From assembly GCA_003501375.1 (NCBI GenBank), contig DNPO01000117.1, positions 1 to 5,293 on the forward strand: 5,293 nt of DNA. The letters run 5' to 3'. The position numbers were made by a program, and so were the translations under genes. Shown here piece after piece: positions 1 through 5,293 of this stretch. This DNA comes from Candidatus Sumerlaeota bacterium. GTDB lineage: Bacteria; Sumerlaeota; Sumerlaeia; UBA8349. The notes below the pieces were generated by a model. The model was given only the letters and a program-made list of their open reading frames with translations, had not been told where the DNA came from and searched no databases. Position 1 is the stretch's first letter; each line of letters opens with the position of its first letter.

Positions 1-2390
1 CGATTACCGTCCAAGATAATGGACGCGGTATCCCTGTGGAAGAACACCACCAGCAAAAGGGCAAGTCAACCGTTGAAGTCGTGCTCACCATCCTGCACGC
101 CGGTGGTAAGTTCGAGCACGATGCGTACAAATTCTCCGGCGGTTTGCACGGCGTCGGTGTGTCCGTTGTGAACTTCCTGTCTGATTGGTTGGAAGTCGAA
201 GTCATGCGTAGCGGTAAAACCTACCGCCAGCGTTTTGAAACAGGTATCACCAAGTCCGCATTGGAAGTGGTCGGGCCGGCCAAAAAGACCGGCACGCGCG
301 TGCGTTTCCATCCTGATCCCGAAATTTTCAGCGTTACCGAATTCAACTATGACACGCTGGCTACGCGCTTCCGCGAACTGGCGTTCCTCCAGGCGGGCGT
401 GACCATCAGCATCACCGACGAGCGCAGCGACAAGTCTGCCACGTTCTGTTTCCGCGGCGGTATCGTCGAGTTCATCAAGCACGTCAACCGTGGAAAAACC
501 ATCATCAATCCGCAACCCGTCTATTTCAAGCGCACGCGCAAGTACGGCGGTGAAAACGGACGTCCCGAGGAGGAAATGGAAATCGAATGTACGATGCAGT
601 ACAACGACTCGTACGTCGAAAACCTTTTCTCGTTCGCCAACAACATCAACACGCGTGACGGCGGCACGCACGTTTCCGGCTTCCGCTCCGCGCTCACGCG
701 TACCATCAATAACTACGCAAAAAAGAACGATATGCTCAAGAAGTTCAAGGGCGACACGATCACGGGCGATGACATGCGCGAAGGTCTTACCGCTATCCTC
801 TCGTTGAAGGTGATGAACCCGCAGTTCGAGGGACAGAACAAGGGTAAGTTGCTCAACGCGGAAATCCAGGGTATCACCGAGTCGCTGGTGAATGAAGCGC
901 TCATGGAATACCTTGAGGAAAACCCCGCTGCTGCCAAAAAACTGATCGAAAAAATCATCATGGCAGCGCAGGCGCGTCTCGCCGCCCGCAAGGCGCGTGA
1001 AATCGTCCGCAAGTCCGCGATGGAAGGTGGCTCACTGCCTGGTAAGTTGGCGGACTGCTCCGACAAAGACCCCGTCAATTGCGAACTTTACCTCGTCGAG
1101 GGCGACTCGGCCGGCGGTTCCGCCAAGCAGGGCCGCGACCGCCATTTCCAGGCGATTCTGCCGCTGCGCGGTAAAATCATCAACGTGGAAAAAGCCCGCC
1201 TCGACAAGGTGCTGGCTAACAACGAAATTCGTACCATCATCACCGCGCTTGGAACGGGTATCGGTCAGGAGCACTTTGACCTTGCGAAGTTGCGCTACCA
1301 CAAACTGATCCTGATGACAGATGCTGACGTGGACGGTGCGCACATTCGCACGCTCATCCTGACCTTCTTCTACCGTCAGGCTCCCGCGCTAATCGAAGCC
1401 GGCCACATTTACATCGCCCAACCGCCACTGTACAAAGTGTCACGCGGTCGCGTTTCACAGTACATGCACAAACCCGAACAACTCGATAGTTACCTGGTGG
1501 AATTGGGCCTCGACAAGGTCGAGTTCTTCTTCCAAAACAGCGACATTAAAACCAACACCGAAGCCGAGGCGCTGGCCAAGAAGGATGTCAAAACCTTCAC
1601 GGACATTATGTTGCACTTGGGCGCGCTCGACCGCATTCTGCAACGCAAGGGTCTGGACATGCAGCGCTTCATCGACCTGCGCGATAAAGAGACTGGTTTA
1701 TTACCGCGCTACATGATTCGCGTACCCGGACAGGAACAACTACGCTACGCCTATACCGAGGAGCAGTACCTCGAAGCAGTGGACAAGTTGGACGATCTTT
1801 TCCGTCGGGCACAAGCCGAGCGGAGAGCGCGCGAAGAAAAAGAAGCAGCGGCGGAAGCGTCCAAGGTTCCTGTCACCCATGTGGAACAACTGGACTTGGT
1901 TGGTAAATTGAATGACAAGGGTGAAGTAACGCAAGATGGTGAGGAAGAAATTCCTGAGCACGACATTCTTGAATTGCCCGAAACCAAGGACATCTTCAAG
2001 CAGTTAGAGGTTCTATCCAAAATGGGCTTCGACACGCGCTACTACACTTCCAGCCCACTGCACCAGGTTGGCGACCCGGAAATGAACTACCTGATTCGTT
2101 CGCCAAAGGGTGACAGCATCGCGCACACGCTGGTGGAAGCCGCCGAAGGCGTCCGCAATGTCGGCGCGCAGGGCGTTACCATCCAGCGCTACAAAGGTCT
2201 CGGTGAAATGAACGCCGACCAACTTTGGGAAACCACGATGGACCCGGCCCACCGCACGTTGTTGCGCGTAACGCTGGAAGACGCCGTGGCTGCCGAAACC
2301 ATGTTCACCACGCTGATGGGTGAAGATGTAAAAGAACGCCGTGCTTTCATTCAGAAGCACGCGCCCGAAGTGCGTAATCTGGATATTTAA
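1..2390 (+). CDS. gyrB: DNA gyrase subunit B, 5'-truncated by the window edge
   Basis: This is the ATPase and Toprim subunit of DNA gyrase, which with GyrA introduces negative supercoils into DNA in the cytoplasm. The reading frame is open from position 3, so the GTG at 36 is an internal valine and the true start lies outside the window. Counting visible residues from position 3, I see the GHKL ATP-binding motif DNGRGIP (5-11), the glycine-rich lid GGLHGVG (46-52), a QNK version of the QTK loop (278-280), the Toprim motif EGDSAGG (366-372), the metal-binding TDADVDG (aspartates 440, 442, 444), QRYKGLGEMN (728-737) and the terminal NLDI. QRYKGLGEMN followed by QLWETTMDP favours GyrB over ParE. 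About 250 residues separate PPLYK from QRYKGLGEMN, so it has the large Toprim insertion known from Gram-negative GyrB, here with a highly charged segment. With the roughly 70 missing residues the full protein would be near 865 aa, longer than the 804 aa E. coli protein. gyrA does not follow it; rlmN does. Confidence 0.97.
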   Translation, partial: ITVQDNGRGIPVEEHHQQKGKSTVEVVLTILHAGGKFEHDAYKFSGGLHGVGVSVVNFLSDWLEVEVMRSGKTYRQRFETGITKSALEVVGPAKKTGTRVRFHPDPEIFSVTEFNYDTLATRFRELAFLQAGVTISITDERSDKSATFCFRGGIVEFIKHVNRGKTIINPQPVYFKRTRKYGGENGRPEEEMEIECTMQYNDSYVENLFSFANNINTRDGGTHVSGFRSALTRTINNYAKKNDMLKKFKGDTITGDDMREGLTAILSLKVMNPQFEGQNKGKLLNAEIQGITESLVNEALMEYLEENPAAAKKLIEKIIMAAQARLAARKAREIVRKSAMEGGSLPGKLADCSDKDPVNCELYLVEGDSAGGSAKQGRDRHFQAILPLRGKIINVEKARLDKVLANNEIRTIITALGTGIGQEHFDLAKLRYHKLILMTDADVDGAHIRTLILTFFYRQAPALIEAGHIYIAQPPLYKVSRGRVSQYMHKPEQLDSYLVELGLDKVEFFFQNSDIKTNTEAEALAKKDVKTFTDIMLHLGALDRILQRKGLDMQRFIDLRDKETGLLPRYMIRVPGQEQLRYAYTEEQYLEAVDKLDDLFRRAQAERRAREEKEAAAEASKVPVTHVEQLDLVGKLNDKGEVTQDGEEEIPEHDILELPETKDIFKQLEVLSKMGFDTRYYTSSPLHQVGDPEMNYLIRSPKGDSIAHTLVEAAEGVRNVGAQGVTIQRYKGLGEMNADQLWETTMDPAHRTLLRVTLEDAVAAETMFTTLMGEDVKERRAFIQKHAPEVRNLDI

Positions 2391-2421
2391 CCGGCATCCT
2401 TGCGAATCGTCCGGGTTGTAT

Positions 2422-2496
2422 TGTCCTTTCCGTCCTTGCAGTCCTTTTTGTCCTTGCAGTTCAAGAACAAAAAGGACTGCAAGGACAAAAAGGACA
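2422..2496. repeat. 75-nt composite palindrome made of 18-nt units
   Basis: Arms at 2422-2455 and 2463-2496 are reverse complements over 34 positions with 31 matches. The mismatches are 2430/2488, 2431/2487 and 2452/2466, and the loop is 7 nt (2456-2462). The left arm is a direct repeat of two 18-nt units, GTCCTTTCCGTCCTTGCA (2423-2440) and GTCCTTTTTGTCCTTGCA (2441-2458). The second form recurs exactly on the opposite strand at 2478-2495, and a fourth, degraded copy lies at 2460-2477, also inverted. One arm is therefore pyrimidine-rich and the other purine-rich. It starts 31 nt after the gyrB stop and ends 38 nt before rlmN. It could fold into a long RNA hairpin that ends or shields the gyrB transcript, but no T-run follows the right arm, so it is not a canonical intrinsic terminator. 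It could equally be one copy of a dispersed intergenic palindromic element. The structure is certain; its function is not. Confidence 0.9.
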
Positions 2497-2534
2497 GACA
2501 GCGTAATGCCAAAAATTAGTAAACTAGGCTCTCC

Positions 2535-3707
2535 ATGCCCCCTCCCTCCTCTATGCGCCTGCGCGGACGTTCCTTGGACGAACTCACGGACTTCGTCCAA
2601 CGCGCCGGCAAACCCGCCTTTCGCGCTAAACAACTTTTTCAGTGGCTCTACGAAAAAGGCGCCGATTCCTTTGAATCCATGACCAACCTGCCCAAGGATT
2701 TTCGTGCTTGGCTCAGCGAAAATGCTCAATTGGGTGGCGTCACATTAGAAAAAACAACAGGCGATTCTTCCGCCACACAGAAACTTCTTTTTAAGACAAA
2801 CGATGGCGAGTTCATCGAATCTGTCATCATGCGCGGCGAGGTGGATTACGAAGCGGACGACGAGGAAGAGAACGACGAAGAACTGAGTGAATACGAGGCG
2901 CGTCGTCTCAAAGGAAAACAGGCCGCTGAAATTATTCCGATACCTGGCAGTACGCCGCCAACACGCAAGGTTTCGCTCTGCGTTTCATCGCAAATAGGTT
3001 GCACGCTGGGCTGTACGTTTTGCATGACGGGACACGGTGGTTTTTGCCGCAGCCTGCGCATTGATGAAATCCTCGGACAAGTGATCGAAGCGCGCCGTTT
3101 GCTTGCTGCGGACGAGCGCATTTCTAACATAGTTTTTATGGGTATGGGCGAGCCGATGCTCAACCTGAAAGCCGTTATTCCCGCTTTACGCATTCTGACA
3201 AACGCCGCTGGCTTTAACTTCGCCCCGCGCCGCATTACCGTTTCCACAGCGGGCGTTATCCCCGGCATTGAAGAATTCGTCGCTGCTGAAACCGGCGTCA
3301 AACTGGCGATCTCGCTCAATGCGACCACGCAATCGCTGCGCGATCAACTCATGCCCGGTTGTCGCAGCTGGCCCATTGAAAATTTACTCGCTCTTTGTAA
3401 ACGCATCCCGCTCACCAAACGCCAGCGCATCACGTTCGAATACGTTTTGCTCAAGGGCTTCAACGATGCGCCGGCAGATGTGCGCCGTCTCAAGGCACTG
3501 CTCACCGGGATTTCCTGCAAGATTAATTTGATCCTGTACAATACGAATACTCACTCCGCGCTGGAGTCCACCACCGAAGAAGCGGCGGAGTCATTCCGCG
3601 CATCTCTCGCGAAGGTACATTTCACCGCCAGCCTGCGCATTAGCAAGGGCCGCGAGCACCAGGCCGCCTGCGGACAACTGGCCGGGCACACGCGTCAGAA
3701 ACGATAA
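2535..3707 (+). CDS. rlmN: Dual-specificity 23S rRNA/tRNA adenine C2 methyltransferase RlmN
   Basis: A radical-SAM enzyme that, by family knowledge, methylates C2 of A2503 in 23S rRNA and A37 in some tRNAs. The 390-residue protein has a short N-terminal domain (PAFRAKQLFQWLYEKG, 27-42). The [4Fe-4S] motif CxxxCxxC is at C156, C160 and C163, preceded by C149 in LCVSSQIGC, which matches catalytic Cys118 of E. coli RlmN. Further motifs are GMGEP (203-207), VSTAGVIPGIE (236-246), ISLNATT (259-265), FEYVLLKG (301-308) and AACGQLAG (377-384), where C379 is the methyl-carrying cysteine (E. coli Cys355). The ATG at 2535 is the first possible start because an in-frame TAA lies at 2520; a weak AGG at 2526-2528 precedes it, and Met7 (2553) is a poorer alternative. 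Compared with E. coli, about 41 extra residues rich in Asp and Glu lie between ESV (95-97) and C149. The related Cfr resistance enzyme is less likely because of the overall RlmN-type motifs and the housekeeping setting beside gyrB. A terminator follows 32 nt after the stop. Confidence 0.95.
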   Translation: MPPPSSMRLRGRSLDELTDFVQRAGKPAFRAKQLFQWLYEKGADSFESMTNLPKDFRAWLSENAQLGGVTLEKTTGDSSATQKLLFKTNDGEFIESVIMRGEVDYEADDEEENDEELSEYEARRLKGKQAAEIIPIPGSTPPTRKVSLCVSSQIGCTLGCTFCMTGHGGFCRSLRIDEILGQVIEARRLLAADERISNIVFMGMGEPMLNLKAVIPALRILTNAAGFNFAPRRITVSTAGVIPGIEEFVAAETGVKLAISLNATTQSLRDQLMPGCRSWPIENLLALCKRIPLTKRQRITFEYVLLKGFNDAPADVRRLKALLTGISCKINLILYNTNTHSALESTTEEAAESFRASLAKVHFTASLRISKGREHQAACGQLAGHTRQKR

Positions 3708-3739
3708 CGCAACAACGATCCTCTTCTCTGCAAAAATAG

Positions 3740-3773
3740 AACCCCCCTTTGGCCGTCCAGCCAAAGGGGGGTT
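3740..3773. terminator. Bidirectional intrinsic terminator between convergent genes
   Basis: A perfect 14-bp stem pairs AACCCCCCTTTGGC (3740-3753) with GCCAAAGGGGGGTT (3760-3773) around a 6-nt loop, CGTCCA. On the plus strand the stem runs into TTTT (3772-3775), ending the rlmN transcript. On the minus strand it is followed by CTATTTTTG (complement of 3731-3739), ending the propeller-protein transcript. It lies 32 nt past the rlmN stop and 28 nt past the stop of the minus-strand gene, the expected place for a shared terminator. The rest of 3708-3801 shows nothing else. Confidence 0.93.
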
Positions 3774-3801
3774 TTGCTTCTGATGATGTTTTGGTGAAAG
3801 G

Positions 3802-5040
3802 TTATTTGCCCTTCACATCGTAACAAACCATCTGATTTTCATCGCGCACAAACAGTTTACCGTTTGCCACCACCGGAGCGGTCCAACAGCGCGGTTTTTC
3901 TACCTTGCTTAGGGGGGTGGGAAATTCGGAAATTTTCTCAAATTGCGCGGGGTTGGGTTTCACCAGAGCCAGGTTGCCTTTTTCGCCCAGAACATACAAC
4001 AACCCGTCCGCCACGACCGCCGTGCCCTTGCCATATTCTTTTTGCGACCATTTAACATTACCTGTGGCAAAGTCCAAGCAGACAAACACGCTGTCATCAT
4101 AACCATAAACCGCATCGCCCACCAAAATGGGCGAGGTGAAGTGTGCGCGCAAACTCTTATTTTTCCACAACTCTTTTGTTGAGCCATCCGTGTTAATTTC
4201 ATACAATCCTGCGCCTACATTATAGCCGGAGGAAATCAGTACCTTGTTACCCTGAATAATCGGCGTTGCCGCGTTAACATCGCTCATTGTTTTCCACGGA
4301 ACAGTCCACAGCACATTACCATTTTCTGGATCAAGTCCCTGAGCGCCATTGCCCGCAAAGCACACATACTGCTTTTTGCCCGCAAGGGTTGCAACAATCG
4401 GCGTGGAATATCCCGTGGCATTGGCATCCTTCGTGCGCCAGATTTCCTTGTGATCTTTTTTGTTCAATGCAATAAAACCAGTTGAATCGGACGTTCCAAC
4501 CGGAGCAATCAGTTTATCTCCATCCACAAGCACGGAACTGGACAAGTGCCAGCGCAAATTCTTAGCCCCGGTCAACGTCATCACATTTTCCTTCCAAACT
4601 TCCTTGCCATCAGCCTTATTCAAGCAGGTCAGTGTTCCAAGTGGATTCAAGACATATACCTTGTCACCATCTATCACTGGCGTGGAGCGGGGACCGGCAA
4701 AACCCTGGCCCGGGTCCACCGGACCAATTTGCGCTTTCCAGACTTCTTTGCCATCGGTCGTGTTCACGCAAACAGCCCATTGCCCACCATCACGCTCACC
4801 GATCGTAAAAACGCGGTCACCTACTACGCTAAAGCAGGAATATCCTGCCCCAATCGGATAAGACCAAAGTTGTTTTGGCCCTTCCGCAGGCCACTGCTTT
4901 AACAAGCCTGTTTCTTTGCTAACGCCATCACTGTTAGGGCCACGCCACTGCGCCCAGTCAGCAGCAAAGGCAGTCCCGACCAACGATAACGCGGCAACAG
5001 TGGTTAGGGAACAACACAACCGACGAAATGAAATAAACAT
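3802..5040 (-). CDS. Exported PQQ-like beta-propeller repeat protein
   Basis: A 412-residue protein predicted to leave the cytoplasm. The start at 5040 is chosen because AAGGAG lies 8 nt upstream and because the protein then opens with a normal signal peptide: basic MFISFRR, a hydrophobic stretch LTTVAALSLVGTAFA, and an AFA signal-peptidase I site before ADWAQW (cleavage near residue 26/27). There is no lipobox, so it is not a BamB-type lipoprotein by signal. The mature part begins with WAQWRGPNSDGVS, typical of planctomycete and verrucomicrobial members. It carries a repeated blade signature, DGKxVW or similar, with tryptophans at 59, 101, 149, 201, 245, 292 and 331, spaced 39-52 residues apart. 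This implies seven or eight blades of the PQQ/WD-like propeller fold. I see no separate catalytic domain, and the repeat does not by itself imply PQQ binding. A scaffold, ligand-binding or envelope role is possible but unproven. It is convergent with rlmN, sharing a terminator, and lies downstream of a probable M32 peptidase gene. Confidence 0.92.
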   Translation of the reverse strand: MFISFRRLCCSLTTVAALSLVGTAFAADWAQWRGPNSDGVSKETGLLKQWPAEGPKQLWSYPIGAGYSCFSVVGDRVFTIGERDGGQWAVCVNTTDGKEVWKAQIGPVDPGQGFAGPRSTPVIDGDKVYVLNPLGTLTCLNKADGKEVWKENVMTLTGAKNLRWHLSSSVLVDGDKLIAPVGTSDSTGFIALNKKDHKEIWRTKDANATGYSTPIVATLAGKKQYVCFAGNGAQGLDPENGNVLWTVPWKTMSDVNAATPIIQGNKVLISSGYNVGAGLYEINTDGSTKELWKNKSLRAHFTSPILVGDAVYGYDDSVFVCLDFATGNVKWSQKEYGKGTAVVADGLLYVLGEKGNLALVKPNPAQFEKISEFPTPLSKVEKPRCWTAPVVANGKLFVRDENQMVCYDVKGK

Positions 5041-5048
5041 GGATAAAA

Positions 5049-5054
5049 CTCCTT
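5049..5054 (-). promoter_or_regulatory. Shine-Dalgarno site that fixes the propeller-protein start
   Basis: Read on the minus strand, AAGGAG lies 8 nt before the ATG at 5040 (5038-5040). An in-frame ATG exists further upstream at 5091, but starting there would place 17 polar residues in front of the signal peptide. The strong site here decides for the shorter protein. Confidence 0.88.
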
Positions 5055-5158
5055 TTGTTTTTTGGGTAATACTACTTGTCTTGCGGTACAAAAAAAATCA
5101 TTTGTGTTTGCGAAGAGCACATTCCACAACAACCGACTGCCATTACCTTCGACGCCAT

Positions 5159-5187
5159 ATTTTATTTGAACAAAACTATTTTGACAA
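5159..5187 (-). promoter_or_regulatory. Probable sigma70-type promoter of the propeller-protein gene
   Basis: On the minus strand, TTGTCA (5187-5182) and TAAAAT (5164-5159) are separated by exactly 17 nt. Each differs from the consensus TTGACA and TATAAT at one position. Transcription would begin near 5152, giving a leader of roughly 110 nt before the ATG at 5040. The -35 box overlaps the last sense codons of the upstream M32-like gene (Leu-Ser just before the final Lys), so the promoter is tucked into the end of that gene. Within 5041-5158 I found no riboswitch, no clear operator and no convincing terminator for the upstream gene. Confidence 0.6.
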
Positions 5188-5293
5188 TCCATAAATTTTC
5201 GCATACTTCGTTTCCAGATACTGAATGAACGGCCGGGCGCTCAGCGGCTTGCCCGTAATGTCCCGAATCAGTTCGCCCGCCCGACGACGCTGG
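5176..5293 (-). CDS. C-terminal fragment of a probable M32 family metallocarboxypeptidase
   Basis: A reading frame enters from the right edge and ends at a TAG (5178-5176), leaving 38 visible residues. They end with ELIRDITGKPLSARPFIQY followed by LETKYAKIYGLSK. This fits, from memory, the conserved C-terminus of M32 thermostable carboxypeptidases (the Taq carboxypeptidase family), which reads roughly LxxxTGxPLxxxxFxxYLxxKYxxxYG. Those are cytoplasmic zinc-dependent enzymes that release C-terminal amino acids. The HEXXH zinc motif would lie outside the window and cannot be checked here. The gene is co-directional with the propeller-protein gene, whose start lies 135 nt downstream. That a real gene ends here is well supported by the protein-like frame; the family name is less certain because so little is visible. 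Confidence 0.65.
   Translation of the reverse strand, partial: QRRRAGELIRDITGKPLSARPFIQYLETKYAKIYGLSK

Noticed and set aside
36..38. GTG at 36 as the start of GyrB
   Set aside because: The frame is open to the window edge and the residues before it form the conserved DNGRGIP ATP-binding motif, so this GTG is an internal valine.
66..671. 201-codon open frame on the minus strand opposite gyrB
   Set aside because: It lies entirely antisense to a well-conserved gyrB and its translation resembles no protein family; it is a by-product of gyrB codon use.
2511..2530. A separate promoter for rlmN in the AT-rich stretch after the palindrome
   Set aside because: No -35/-10 pair with acceptable match and spacing could be found; TTAGTA alone is not enough.
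2013..2729. 238-codon open frame on the minus strand across the gyrB end, the palindrome and the rlmN start
   Set aside because: It overlaps two firmly identified genes and reads through the palindrome, giving low-complexity repeats; no recognisable domain.
2535..3707. Cfr-type antibiotic resistance methyltransferase instead of RlmN
   Set aside because: Shared catalytic cysteines do not discriminate, but the overall motifs (GMGEP, VSTAGVIPGIE, ISLNATT, AACGQLAG) and position next to gyrB fit a housekeeping RlmN.
5038..5091. Upstream ATG at 5091 as the start of the propeller protein
   Set aside because: It would add 17 polar residues before the signal peptide, whereas the ATG at 5040 has an excellent Shine-Dalgarno at 8 nt.
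5065..5147. Long-range pairing of GGTAAT and ATTACC in the propeller-gene leader as a regulatory fold
   Set aside because: Only six base pairs about 70 nt apart with no extension on the outer side; expected by chance.
5181..5209. Plus-strand TTGACA (5181-5186) as a rightward promoter
   Set aside because: No acceptable -10 box at 16-18 nt (only TACTTC-like bases), and no plus-strand gene follows; the same bases serve better as the minus-strand -35 box TTGTCA.

Overview
The window holds two complete genes, two partial genes at its edges, and three short intergenic regions. Nothing in it looks like a phage, transposase, CRISPR array, tRNA or rRNA. The organism is a bacterium. An exported PQQ-like beta-propeller protein whose mature N-terminus reads DWAQWRGPNSDGVS is a type very common in Verrucomicrobiota and Planctomycetota. 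Together with a GyrB carrying a large Toprim insertion, this suggests a verrucomicrobium-like member of the PVC group. That placement is an inference from protein flavour, not a computed phylogeny.

Layout. From the left edge to 2390 (+) lies gyrB, missing only its first part; the ATP-binding motif DNGRGIP is the first thing visible. Positions 2391-2534 are non-coding and dominated by a 75-nt imperfect palindrome (2422-2496) built from 18-nt units. Positions 2535-3707 (+) encode RlmN, a radical-SAM rRNA/tRNA adenine C2 methyltransferase, with all catalytic cysteines and an unusual acidic insertion. Positions 3708-3801 contain a strong bidirectional terminator (3740-3773) between convergent genes. 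Positions 3802-5040 (-) encode the exported propeller protein. Upstream of it, 5041-5175 holds a good Shine-Dalgarno, a roughly 110-nt leader and a promoter whose -35 box overlaps the end of the next gene. From 5176 to the right edge (-) is the C-terminal tail of a probable M32 family metallocarboxypeptidase.

How the genes relate. gyrB and rlmN are co-directional and may be co-transcribed, though the palindrome between them could end or attenuate the transcript. Both serve core information processing (DNA supercoiling; ribosome and tRNA modification). The propeller gene follows the M32 gene on the other strand but has its own promoter, so it is probably transcribed separately at least in part. 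I see no evidence of a new multi-gene system. The items most worth a second look are the composite palindrome after gyrB and the acidic insertion in RlmN.
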